Assembly (NCBI RefSeq): GCF_019059575.1
Contig: NW_024881585.1
Location: 465,001-529,000 of the forward strand
DNA from: Amphibalanus amphitrite
Taxonomy: Eukaryota > Arthropoda > Thecostraca > Balanomorpha > Balanidae
DNA: 64,000 nucleotides
Direction: 5' to 3'
In this document: piece by piece, positions 45,193-55,829 of the stretch
How the letters are laid out: each line of letters opens with the position of its first letter
Numbering within the stretch: position 1 is the stretch's first letter
Notes under the pieces: generated by a model
What the model saw: only the letters and a program-made list of their open reading frames with translations
The model's database searches: none
Told to the model about the DNA's origin: nothing
Translations under genes and position numbers: made by a program

Positions 45193-45829
45193 AAGGTAGT
45201 GTGCCACCTTCCAATGATTTCCCATTTTATTCTTCCTAGGATAAGAAGCTTCTGTTTTTACCTAATATCGCAAAAAAATCAAAAATGGGCCTAAAATAGT
45301 GCTTTTTTCGCCTAAAAGTTTATCGGTTTTTCGACATGTATAACAACTGTAGTGGGCTAACCTGCAAACAGGCGTCGGCAACAATCGCGAATGCGACGCA
45401 CATGTGACAATAAACAAAGGTCAGTTGATGCTCTCACAGACCTATTTGAAAAAATATGTCAAGAACTAAGGTGCTTCATACTTCAAGGCACTTCAAAATA
45501 AAGCACCAAGTGATGGTGGCTACTTCTAAGCCACAATCTGCAGGGGCACAGCTGAGTTTTTACTATTTATGCTTGGTTTTTCCATATGGAAAAACCAAGC
45601 TTAAATAGTAAAAACTCAGCTGTGCCCCTGCAGATTGTGGCTTAGAAGTAGCCACCATCACTTGGTGCTTTATTTTGAAGTGCCTTGAAGTATGAAGCAC
45701 CTTAGTTCTTGACATATTTAAACAAAGGTCATTATAGAGTTACGACGTACGGGAATGAGTTATCAGCTGTCTAATCGTAGACAACACAGTGTCGAATTTA
45801 AACTGTAAGCCTGTATTGGTATTGTTTCT
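45193..45829. mobile_element. AAGGTAGTGTGCCA MITE, copy 2 (truncated), carrying the palindrome insertion
   Basis: The left end AAGGTAGTGTGCCACCTT and the following 230 bp match the reverse complement of 62700-62946. The right part (45730-45829) matches the reverse complement of 62598-62710. The far terminus is missing: the sequence breaks at 45830 into a TTAA-CCCGCG element end. Confidence 0.75.
45423..45719. mobile_element. 297 bp insertion consisting largely of a 268 bp near-perfect palindrome
   Basis: AAACAAAGGTC sits on both sides (45412-45422 and 45720-45730), an 11 bp duplication. The related MITE at 62082-62946 has the site empty (single copy near 62708-62720, minus strand). Bases 45452-45719 form two 134 bp arms around TCCAT|ATGGA with a single mismatched pair. 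The remaining 29 bp at the left (45423-45451) are unpaired. No coding frame. Confidence 0.9.
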
Positions 45830-45833
45830 TTAA

Positions 45834-45895
45834 CCCGCGAGTTGCTGGGGGGGGGGGGGCGTTAAACGCCCCCACTTTTTTCGCCGGACCGTAGC
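45834..45895. mobile_element. End fragment of a TTAA-CCCGCG element
   Basis: TTAA (45830-45833) is followed by CCCGCGAGTTGCTGGGGG, a G-run and GTTAAACGCCCCC, the same plan as the ends of the 32539 and 54006 elements. The other end is not found nearby. Confidence 0.5.
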
Positions 45896-46615
45896 ATAAA
45901 AACGGCGCGCCGCAGTCGCGCCAAATTTTGGGTAGCTGTAGGGAATTGATTGAAGTTTATTGTGACAAAGTTTAAAAAAAATAGGTCGGAAATTTTTCGG
46001 ATTGATGTGAGACTGAGCAATCCTGGTGAGGTTACTGGTAATGAAGTCATACTTTTGGTCGATACCGAGTGCATCTGCTGACTCCAAGTCCAACTCCTGG
46101 ACCAGCCTGATGTACTTGTCTGGGTTTCCTTTGAAGTAGTTGGGACGAGCAGAGGGGAACTCATGTTGGTATTGTAGCATGCCAGATCGAACCGCAGGAT
46201 GAAATGGTCACTCTTTCTAAGGCCTGATTCATGGTAAAGGTGCTTTACCATCCCATCTTCATTGGTGAGGATCAGGTCCAGGATGTAAGGCGTCTCACCT
46301 GAACGGAAGCGAGTGGGTCGAGTGACTTGCTGAGTGAGGAAGCAATCATTTATCACTTCCAGAAACTGTTGTGAAACATCCAGGAGAGGAGCAGGAGAGA
46401 AAACATTCTCCCAGTCAATATGGGGCATGTTGAAGTCCCCGCATATGAGAAGATGGGAACAGGCTGATGTACAGGCTGTTGTACGCAAAAGTTGAAATAG
46501 CTCAGTGGAACTCTCTTGTGTGCTCAGGGTTGGACTGCGGTATAGGCATCCAATCAGAAGCTTGTCATTTCCCATCAGAGGGAGTTGCAACCAGAGCTTC
46601 TCAATATGAGTTGTC

Positions 46616-47216
46616 GTGCTGCCAGATTTGGAGGATTTCCGCAAATCTGGAGTATTTTGAACTCTATTTGCGGACAAATTTCGCTTTTGGAGGATTTTTG
46701 ATTCTGGAGGAAAATCTGGAGGATTTGTCGCCCGATTATTATATTCAATTTCATGGAAAAATATAACACATTCAAGACTAAAAAGGCATTTTCCTGCCCA
46801 GCGTCACCCTACCCGTTAGGATATATCACGTCCTTTATCACTGTGAGACTGCAGAATGTCTCAGTCTGTAGCTATATTTACGAGGGTACCAAACTACTGG
46901 CGGATCTAAGGGGAACATTTGGGGCAAATGCCCCCGGCCCCCATGCAGCGCCCGAAATCGACGAAAATTTTCGTTTTTTTAAGATAAAACGAAAACTCAA
47001 CAACTTTTATAAGAAAAAGTATCTTTTAAACCGCACAGCAGTGCGAAAGGATTCGAAATCCGATGGGTTTTTAGAATTTGGTGAAACGTTTTTGGGGGTA
47101 TAGCCCCCCGCAGCGTCCCAAGACCGCCTTTCTATATCTACCAATAGGATTTGGAAGAATCTGGAGGATTTTTGTAGCTGATATAGAGGATTACAGCCTT
47201 CCCCATCTGGCAACAC
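46616..47216. mobile_element. MITE with GTGYTGCCAGAT ends inserted in LINE endonuclease
   Basis: The left end GTGCTGCCAGAT and the right end (reverse complement GTGTTGCCAGAT) pair. The flanks GAGTTGTC and TACTTGTC agree at 6 of 8 bases, consistent with an aged 8 bp hAT duplication. The interior repeats AATCTGGAGGATTT. A second MITE (46895-47146) is nested inside; without it the element is about 350 bp. Confidence 0.8.
46895..47146. mobile_element. Degenerate copy of the CACTGGCGGATCCAGG MITE
   Basis: Left TACTGGCGGATCTAAGG and right (reverse complement) TATTGGTAGATATAG are eroded versions of the 43223 ends. The interior shares GGGGCAAATGC, GCAGCGCCCGAAATCG and AGCGTCCCAAGACCGC. Confidence 0.75.
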
Positions 47217-47883
47217 TACTTGTCATGCCAAAGTTGACCACAGATGCTTTCAGATTGTCTTTGATGCAAATGCTTACTCCACGCAGCCACTTGAGCCCAG
47301 GTTGGATACAGAAGGGTCAAAATTAGTGTGCATAGGATACCCAGGGACAGCTAGCAGAGATGTATCAATGGGAACAGTTTGGACTTCCTTTTGGAATGAC
47401 TTCAGTAATCATGATGATGTCTGGCTCATTCCCACCAATTCTCATGCAGAGCTCGTCTCTTTTGTTAGGAAATTGGTCAGCATTCGTGTAGAGCACTCGC
47501 AAGTTTGTCCTTTTCCTGCCCTCAGAATTCCCTGCTAGTCAAACACTACCAGAGGCTGTTCCACTGTTCCCGTTTACTGAGCCTTGGCCAGCATTGGCTG
47601 CCTGGGTAGGGTGGTCGCTGCCAGCTCCTGAGTGAGCGACAGCCATCCCTCCAGCTCCAACATCAGGTGCATTGGCCTCAGGAACAAGACAGCTGCCTCT
47701 ATGACTTGCATTGTCTGGCTGGGCACTTTGAGTAGGGTGGTTCCTTGGCGTATTTACAAATTGCAACCGAGCTCCGCCGTGGGGTAAGGTGGGCAGGGGT
47801 TTTCGCACTACGGCTGCGGTTGAGCTACCGTCTGTGGTAGAAACTTCTGGATGATGGCGCGTTTCATACGAAATCTGGCGCAA

Positions 47884-49604
47884 TGTTTATTTGCTTCTGA
47901 ACTTGTATTGTTATTGCTGTGAACTCTTGAAGTGTGGGAGTGTTTCAATAACAATTTGTGGATTATTTGGGTTTCTTGATATAAAAATCGAATAATATTA
48001 TGAAGCATTGTGTGGAAACTGCAAATACTGATATAATCAATAGCTTAGTTTGGGAATTGATACACATTTTGTAGAGCTTTGTCTGGCAAATGGTGTAACA
48101 AACTTCAAGCCTATTATGATCTGAAGCTGTTGTAACAAATCAAAATTGCTTTGATGTTCCATGGTACCTTGTTGGAAAGACTGGAGCATGGTTCAAGATG
48201 ATGTGTAAAAATTCAAGATTTGTGCAAAAGCTTATTGACTGAAGAGCGAAAACACTTCTATATGATGGCTCAATCACAATCAAACGTGGAAATGGACGAC
48301 AAAAGTAGAGTTTCAACATTCCAGCATGTGAGAATAACTTCAGAACTTCATAGTTTTTGTAACATTGCATTCTTCTTTTGTACAGTTCTAGGTTTTGTAA
48401 GGGTATTTCAATTTCAATGTGTCAGTTGAGATATTGGTGGATTGCGGATAAAATTTAGAATCATTGCATGGTAGATAGGTACTTGTTCGGAAAAAAGGTA
48501 TGTGATGAATGCCATTGCCACAAGAAAGTTTTTTTATGATTAAATATATGTTCATTGTACCTACAAAAATGCAAGCTTACTAGCACCTAGTAATTGAATC
48601 AAATTGAAAGTATTTGCTATGATTGTAAATATGTACCTGCAAAGTATGTCAATAAATTTGTGTGATGTTGACCAGAGAGCTGTATCATCTGGGCATTTAT
48701 GTTGCTTCTTACATCAGGTGTTAAGCATAGTAATTATGGATGAACTTTGTGCCAATATCTTCAATTCACAGTGTATGATCCTGCTATAGCTATAGGCATT
48801 TGACTCCAGCAAGACCAAGGGCATGAACTTCACAGTTGCACAACCTTTTTCATGTACCACCAGTCACTTGTTTTCCTTAAGGTGCACATGGCAGTGTACA
48901 CAATAATGCGCATAGGGCCTACACAAAAACAACATGATTAGTGTGGACTATGATGCACAGCATTGTACCCTGATTATTTGAATATTCTGATCACTCAACA
49001 GTCAGGAGACCATTTTTGAATGTCACATTTATTACACTTTTTTTTGTCAAACAAGAGCATGATGACACACATTTTGACAAGCAATCATGGTAAAATTCCA
49101 ATAAGTTGGACAGCTCCCTGGGCGTCATTTTCCAGGAAGGTACCTCTGCAGGTGTTGTGGTAGGTTAGGTTGAATTGGGTTAAGTTAGGTGAAGTAAGGC
49201 GGTTAGGATCAGGTCAGACCGTAAGACCTGGTCAGGTTGATTTTGGTAATAAGTTCATTTTGTTTTGTTTTTTATCTGTCTTGTTTTGTGTTTTTGTCCC
49301 TTATGTTTTGCCCCATAGGCAAGGGTGGAGCTTTTCCAGGGAAGGTGGTGCTGGTGGGGCAAAAAGCTGTCAAACCTGCAATGCTCGGTTGTTAAGTTAG
49401 ATTATGTGCAACACTGAATCAATTCTTTTAATTACAGAACTAACATTTTGAATTACACAGACATTTCAAAGCTCCTCAATGCGAACAACATAGTGGTTTG
49501 CTAAGCAACGAAGCTCTACAAATAAGCAAAAGTTGGAGGGGCAGAACGCTATTTTTTCTCTGACAGCTTCGTAACATGTCACGAAGGCACTAAAACTACT
49601 TCAG
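47884..49604. other. Unassigned AT-rich DNA
   Basis: No gene, array or paired termini recognised. A GGTTAGGTTGAATTGGGTTA stretch near 49162-49182 is merely low-complexity. Confidence 0.5.
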
Positions 49605-50706
49605 TACAGGGTGTAACGATTCCGGACATCTATTTTTTCGCCATATCTGTTTGCACAGTTTTCTAATCCTTTCTGATGTTAGAAGTGGGAATATTGGATG
49701 AATACGTGCCTCTTCTATCGGTTGGTCGCGACCACAAAAGCCGCCCTTTGTCAAGTGGTGAGGAGAGTCATCAAGATAGCGGCAAGGAAACGGCACCAAC
49801 CAATCCGCAAATTGACTCGAATTCTTACCAAGTCAGATAATAAGAGATCCCATATCATGGTTTACCGCTACCCGCCCTTTAACTTGGTTCTAGTGCCCTT
49901 CAAACTGAAAAAGACAACGAAACTGACGGGAAAACAACCAGTTCACCACCTTTCGCCTCACGCCAGATCGCGTCCACTGGTTGAAGAATGATAAGGGTGA
50001 GGTGGTCTGGTTGGATGGGTAGCCGTTCGAGCTGTATTTTCCTTTGAACCGTCAAATCGGCCATGTATGGGCGGCCAGCCGCTCGAACTTGCTGGCCTTC
50101 GCCGCCGTCAAACATCCGGACAATATCCAGAACTGGAGCATGTTCAGCTGCTTAGCGATCCTCCAATAGGACATAGTGTCACATAATACCACCATCAACG
50201 TAAGTATTACCGGAGAAACATACTGGCCAATGAATAGTCGGAGGCGCTCAACCAGACGGTATAGGAGGGCTCGGTTTCTGAACGCGCACTGATGCCTGAT
50301 TCAAGCCACGCTGTCTTCATGCGGGGCGGTGCGCTACTTAAAAGTCCCTAAAAGAACGGGAAGTGATGCCGATAGAACCTTCAATCATTCTGGGCTAACG
50401 CTTATGACTTGGAAAAAGTCGCGATCCCAATTCAATCGAAAACCTGTGGGCTCTTGTTCAGCAGGTGACTGAAGAGACGCCCGCCACAAGCACCACCCAA
50501 CCGCAGGCACAGGTTTAGACGGCGTTGGTCCGCATCAAAGCCAGTGTGCTGGAGAATCCATTGGCTGAAATGCTCCAAAACATTCGCCACTGTGTGTTTA
50601 TGAAAGGTGGCTACATGCTCAGTCAAAATAAAAAGTACCACAATGTTTTGCTTTTTAATTACAGCGGGAAGAAAGATGTCCGGATAATTTCGTTACACCC
50701 CCTGTA
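49605..50706 (+). mobile_element. mariner-type transposon, 1.1 kb, decayed
   Basis: The ends TACAGGGTGTAACGATTCCG and (reverse complement) TACAGGGGGTGTAACGAAAT pair with small changes, both leading into a GGACATC block, and TA flanks. The length is close to the usual full-length size. It carries a broken transposase on the plus strand and is a different family from the 5073-7648 element. Confidence 0.85.
49680..50640 (+). pseudogene. mariner/Tc1-like transposase, multiply frameshifted
   Basis: Pieces of a DD(D/E) transposase can be followed in shifting frames: a helix-turn-helix-like N-terminal part near 49740-49830, a PFELYFPLNRQ segment (about 50023-50055, the region following the first catalytic Asp) with VKHPDNIQNWSMFS (about 50108-50150), and a C-terminal ENPLAEMLQNIRHCVFMKGGYM (two adjoining blocks, about 50551-50620). 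At least three frameshifts and two stops separate them. The catalytic DE(T) motif appears as a changed LDG near 50010-50020. No function remains. Confidence 0.75.
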
Positions 50707-50969
50707 ATGTTCAAATGGTTGCTAAATTCGAAATCAGCTCCAAAAACTAGCCTAGAAACATGCTAAACTCGAAAAAGTGAGCCGAGGTCATTAAAGGTCA
50801 TTGAGCTGACCTGACCTTCATGTGACACCCATCCTAATGCATGGGACCAGCATCATATAACATGTTTCAACGCTTGAAACCACGTAAAGACTGCAAACGC
50901 GCGGCTAATGCGAGCCGACATACGCCGAATCGCGATTCGGGCCAAACATGGTCTCGAGAAATAGGTCAC

Positions 50970-50982
50970 AGGTCAAAGGTCA
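50970..50982 (+). promoter_or_regulatory. DR1 site AGGTCAAAGGTCA, preceded by a further AGGTCA
   Basis: Three AGGTCA half-sites lie within 20 bp (50963-50982). The context is repetitive DNA of the GGTCA-rich type. Functional relevance is unknown. Confidence 0.35.
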
Positions 50983-51295
50983 TTTGGGTCAGGGTCATGA
51001 AATTTTCAGGGTAGGAGTAAAATTGATAAAATCAGGGGTATTGAAAGTTTCGTCGCGATCGGACGGTTTTTACGCGAGTTACTCACGAAAAACCGATGGG
51101 GTCCGCTCAACGCCTACCCCTATACGGGCAAGGGAAAAGCGCAACCAAAAAGGCTAAAATATGCACATGCGATAACCTATACTGCGAAAAAAGGTGCATC
51201 ATTTTTAACGTCGCCGACAAATTGTAATTACCTCAAGCTCAGGCAGATGTATGGTAGAAAATACCCCAACTGAAATATACTACGGCGGAAATAAA

Positions 51296-51485
51296 ATACC
51301 CTACGGCGGAGCTCGGTTGCAGTTTGTAAATACGCGGTTCCTTGCGGCTTTGGGAGTGTCAGCCAGCCCTGCAACCACAGTTGTCTCGGCATGTTGGTTG
51401 TTGTTCCGGTTACCTTCAGTCTGTTGGGGAGGCTGTGGTTGAGTAGGGTGGTCACTGCCAGCTCTGGGAGCGACAGCCAGCCCAA
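51296..51485. repeat. Rearranged fragment of the LINE leader region
   Basis: GGAGCTCGGTTGCAGTTTGT (plus strand) matches the reverse complement of about 47755-47774, while GAGTAGGGTGGTCACTGCCA matches the plus strand of about 47606-47625. The two pieces are thus in opposite relative orientation, as after an inversion. Confidence 0.55.
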
Positions 51486-51497
51486 GGCCGTATAAGA

Positions 51498-52141
51498 CAG
51501 GGTATATTGAGTGAAGGGTAGGACGAACTTTGGTAGGAATTTCTAGTATAACTACTAGAAAACCTACTATATGTGGTCGGGACTAGCAAAAAGTTAGTTC
51601 AATCTAGAATATGGTAGCGCTTATGGTTGGCAGTCGTGACGCGCACGTGACAATCATTTCTTAAATTTCTTAAATAACAGGTTTTAAGGGCCGATTAGTG
51701 GGCCGATACATTCAATTAGCTATTAATAATTGATTATGCAAACATTCAAGAATCTACATCATTCAATTCTAGCCAAAATCACGCGGCGCTCCCAGGATTC
51801 GAACTCACGACCCTCGCATCTGTAGCCCGATACGCTACCGACTGCGCTACCGAGGACCGCGAACCGACGCTCGGAGAGGCGGATCGCAGGTGCTGGCGTG
51901 CAGAGAAATCTTTACCCTGTACGCCGTAGAAGATCGGCTGGGTTTCGTGAAAAATGATAGAGGAATTGTCGAAAGAAAATTCATCGATCTATCATTTGAG
52001 ACTAAGAACTATTGATTCCTTCAAAGGTTGACCGAGATATCGCTCGCCGAAAACAGGCCATTTAACATGTAAACCCTATGGGCTGGTAGGAAATGTACGC
52101 CGTGGAGCAGCAGTGCTACCAACTAACTTCGGCGGGGGCCG
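51498..52141 (-). mobile_element. 644 bp element with tRNA-like promoter, copy 2
   Basis: The length and both ends are identical to 27900-28543, with high internal identity. GTATAAGA flanks it (51490-51497 and 52142-52149). The uninterrupted target GGCCGTATAAGAGAGG is present in the paralogous repeat at 60640-60668 (minus strand), so the insertion boundaries are certain. The tRNA-like part is at 51785-51858 on the minus strand, with one change in the anticodon stem. Confidence 0.9.
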
Positions 52142-54005
52142 GTATAAGAGAGGTAGAATCATCCCGCAATTTCCAATGGACCGGTCGCTAAACATTAGCG
52201 TGACGTCACTGGTGGAGACCGCGCGGCGCCTGGCTCCAAGCCGTATGTCGGGTACATTTGGCACTTTATCGTTGTTATTATTGAACGTAACGACAACTAA
52301 TGACTCTTAATAACTTTTTTACCCACCTAAAGCTGATTTCCTTGCCGATACATTGCCGACCCGAGCCCCAGGGTTGACAATCTTGGGATATGGGTCGGAT
52401 GGGCGACCTCGCGACGGGAGAAGGAACGATTGCAATTGTTGTGTCCCGCACTAGAGGTCTGCACCGGCCGGCTGCAGCCGCGGCTGGCTGCAGCCCCACG
52501 GCTATGGGTCGGGGCGGCTGCAAATATCTCCAAGAACACGGCTACGGCTGTGGCCACGGCTGTGAGATTTCAAGCTCAATCTTAAGTACTCAAATATAAA
52601 ATTTTAAATCCTTAATCTTACATTCTGATAAGCAGTCTAGCCTGTAAAAATCATGCAAAGGATGCCCAGCAACATTGAAAGTGGTGAAGCCTTTGAAAAC
52701 CTGTAATGGTTTTACCATTTGCTGTAAGGGATTTTGCACTCTGGTACAGAATACTAATTATAGGTACCAATTGTTCCTTCATCATCAAGAGCTTGACAGT
52801 TTCAGAAAATGAAACATGTTGCATTGTCACATCCTGATCCCTCTCAAATCAATCTCACCTGATCACCTGGTCATTAGGAGAGCACCTTACAGCTATTGAA
52901 GACGAGCGTCCAATAATTCTTTCGGGTAATAGAAAAAGAAATCACGCCTAGGTAAAGGCAGGTAAAGGCTTCATAAAATATTATCTAAAATAACTTAGAT
53001 GTATTTCTGGATTTTCGGCAAGTCCAATTACATGCCAATTAATGCCTTTTAATATAAAACTGGCGCTTTAATGTTCTAGCTCAGTGGTCGGCAGGTCCTC
53101 CGGGGTCGTGCCCCCTTTTTTGGCGCCAGGCAGCGCCATTACCCCCACCTGCCAGACCCCATTGGTGATATAACCATGGTTACTAAAATTCCATACTTCT
53201 CCGCGACTCTTTGGGTACCATATCTGCGAGAAACCACAGGCCCCCCCCCCCTGCGGTTTCTCGCAAATATCTCAAAAAAGTTGAGCGCCACCATTTTGTC
53301 ACATTTTGTCATGCATTTTGTCTGCACATGTTGTGAAAATTTCAGACCAAAGTCGCTCAAAGTCAGGTCACCAGATCACGTCAAGTGACCTCACCTCAGT
53401 AAAGACTGTAACGCCTGTTGTAGCTACACAGAGTAACAGATCTCTTTCAAACTTTCAGGAATTGACAAAGGCAGCAAAACACGTACAAAATTTGTATCTC
53501 GGATATTTGATGTAGGTGACCAAAGGTCAGCTCACTTTCACGCCCTCTCTCGTTATCAATGGGAGAGGTTAAGTCAATGGTAGAAATTGAAAGACTCCTC
53601 TTTTGGATGAGTGTCATTCCTAGCACTGTGAAGCACTGAATCACAAGTAAACATGACCACTGAGCCGGAAAACTGCACCCGTAACCCCGCTGTATGTCCC
53701 TGAGGTCATTTCAGGTCGTGAACGGTATCTAATAGTTTTTCACTAATAACTTTTGATAAAGGCATGCCAGAGCGATGAAAATAACTTAGATGCGTTTAGC
53801 TCGACGACACGGATCACCTGATGTGCAACAAGACCTTCGATACTTCTCGACGGGGGGAGCACGATACTGATAAAAGTGAGCTCTTGCAAGTTCTGAGTGA
53901 AACGCTACTGAAGAAAAACTATCAGCAAACGACGTACATTTTATCAGCAAACAACGTACACGTTTAGGCAAGCTTCGGCCTAAAGCCAGATACACAACCA
54001 CTTAA

Positions 54006-55187
54006 CCCGCGCCCGGCTGGGGGTCCTGGATTTCCACGCCCTGCTGGGGGGGGGGGTGTTTGAACACCCCCCCCCTTGTAACTCGGCTCCTGGGCCACGT
54101 AGCGATACGCGGAAGGCGGCGTTCGAAAGAGCGTCAAAAATAATGACGAAATCACTTCGGTCAATTTTTTGGTCAGGTCAAAGGTCAGGTCACCAGAGGT
54201 CATTGAAGGCAAAATTTCGCTGATTTCCAGGTCGAATGTCGAAAATTTCCAAGAAGCCAACGCATAACTCGGGAACCAATAGAGCTACAGCGCCGCAGAA
54301 AAGCGCATTCGATAGCCCTATTAACGCCCTTTCTGAGTAATTCTCTCAGATTTGACCTAACTTCAACGGTTTTGCCTGCAGGGGGCAAAAACTGCAAAAA
54401 TAGCCGATTTTTTCGGAAACAGTTTTTCTGCAATAACTTTTGACCCAAACCTTGTACGAGCTTACTTTTACCGGCATCGTGTTCCTCTCGTCAAGACGCA
54501 TCGAATGAACTATAACTTGACCTTGAAAGGTCAACTTCAAAATTTGACCTCAGGTCAAGGTCATGACCTGACCGGAAAGGGTCATGTTGCATATCAGTCG
54601 ATCCGTATCGTCGAGCTGAACACATCTATGGCGTTTTCATCGCTCTAGCATGCCTCTACCAAAAGTTATTTGCGAAAAAACTGTTAGATACCATTCGTGA
54701 CCTAAGATGACCTCAGGGCATAAACAAGGGTCACGGACACCATTTCATGTTCAGTGTGTCTAAACCACTTGTAATTCGGTGTTTGGGAGTGTTTATAATG
54801 CCTTTCGTCCAAAAGAGGCGCATTTCAATTTTCTCCCATTGACTTATAATGGGGAGGTCGCAAAATTGACCTGACCTTAGGTCATCGATATCAAAATTCT
54901 GAGATATACATTTTGTACATACTACTGCTCTTAGCAATCGCTTAAAGTTTCAAAGCGATCGGTCACTCGGTGTAGCTATGACAGACATTGAAACTTTTTA
55001 TGAGGTGAGGTCACTTCAAGTGACCTGGTGACCTGACCTTGAATGACCTTGGTCTGAATATTTCACAACATGTGTAGAATTGATGTATGATAAGGTGTAC
55101 CAAAAACGGCGGCCGTTTGAGATATTTGCAAAAAAACCACAAGGGGGGTGTTCAAACACCCCCCCCCCCCCCCCAGCAGGGCGCGGG
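54006..55187. mobile_element. TTAA-flanked (piggyBac-like) element, copy B, uninterrupted
   Basis: TTAA lies at 54002-54005 and 55188-55191. The ends CCCGCGCCCGGCTGGGGG and (reverse complement) CCCGCGCCCTGCTGGGGG match. Hairpins GTGTTTGAACACCCCC / GGGGGTGTTCAAACACCCC lie inside each end. The body parallels copy A (GCTCCTGGGCCACGTAGCGA, AGGTCAAAGGTCAGGTCAC, TTGACCTGACCTTAGGTCAT). About 1.18 kb, no coding frame. Confidence 0.8.
54175..54187 (+). promoter_or_regulatory. DR1 site AGGTCAAAGGTCA conserved between TTAA copies
   Basis: Same 13-mer and position as 32717-32729 in copy A. Function is not shown. Confidence 0.4.
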
Positions 55188-55829
55188 TTAACCTATGATG
55201 CTTCATGAGCTTGAGAATCTATAGCCCATTGCAATGTGCTTTTGGCTATATATTTCAACTAAAAACAACTTATTATATACTATTTGGTTGCATTTCCTTG
55301 AAAGTATCCACGGCCGGCTGACGGCTGGCTGCCCAGTTTGCCACGGCTGTGGGCGGCTGTGGCTGTGGAGCCACGGCTGCGGGGCGGCTAGGCTGTGGAA
55401 AATTGCAGCCGTGCAGAACTCTATCCCGCACCGCCGGTTGCATTCTCTATCTGCACCCGGAGGGGGAGGCAGGGGGCACGTGCCCCCATCGGATCAGGGG
55501 GCCTCTCGGGCCCGAGGGGCCCTGCGACGCCAATTGGCGGCTGAGGGTCCACGCTGGCATTTTCGATCCGCGGAGGATAGTGTTCGTGAGAATCGTTCAG
55601 TTCACCCGTTCGATACGGAAATGTTCGTGCGTGCTCGTGATCGTTCACTCGTTCTCGTACTCGTTCTCTTTCGTCACCCGGAGGACCATAAAGTTATTGT
55701 TCATATATGTAAAAGTCTATTTTCGATTACTTAGCAAGCGGTTAAAAAAGGGTGAAATACGGCGGTCACAGGTGCAGCGCAATCCGTCGTTCTCGGCACG
55801 TCGTTCACGTAAGGCCGCGTCGGCCACGT

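Larger units (their letters stand above)
45990..47883 (-). pseudogene. LINE ORF2 endonuclease domain, broken by a nested MITE pair
   Basis: This is the apurinic/apyrimidinic-type endonuclease of a non-LTR retrotransposon, which nicks target DNA. On the minus strand a Ser/Thr/His-rich leader (47883-47539) ends at an in-frame TGA, followed by YTNADQFPNKRDEL (about 47460-47505) and PDIIMITEV with the catalytic Glu (about 47400-47425). A 601 bp MITE (46616-47216) then interrupts. The frame resumes with GDFNMPHIDW (about 46411-46440) and ends with SDHF (about 46202-46213). A frameshift near 46180 and several stops follow. RT is absent. It differs from the other LINE fragments in the window. Non-functional. 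Confidence 0.8.
52452..55423. mobile_element. 3 kb hAT-type element (TAGAGNTCTGCAC ends), TSD TCCCGCAC
   Basis: The left end TAGAGGTCTGCACCGGCC and the right end (reverse complement TAGAGTTCTGCACGGCTG) pair. TCCCGCAC duplicates exactly (52444-52451 and 55424-55431), and the paralogous repeat near 60345 lacks the insertion. Subterminal regions at both ends carry CACGGCTGTGG/CGGCTG repeats, as hAT transposase-binding regions often do. No transposase remains. A TTAA element is nested at 54006-55187. Confidence 0.85.
51486..55570. mobile_element. Host repeat homologous to 60185-60665, carrying two nested insertions
   Basis: 51486-51497, 52142-52451 and 55424-55570, joined, align with the reverse complement of 60185-60665: AAGGCCGTATAAGA, AGGTAGAATCATCCCGC, GTGACGTCACTGGTGGAGACC, TTGCAATTGTTGTGTCCCGC, GGGCACGTGCCCCCATCGG. 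The interruptions are the 644 bp element (51498-52141) and a hAT element (52452-55423). Confidence 0.75.

Noticed and set aside
53086..53160. Another hAT MITE starting CAGTGGTCGGCAGGTC
   Set aside because: Only one end-like sequence found; no matching right end or duplication.
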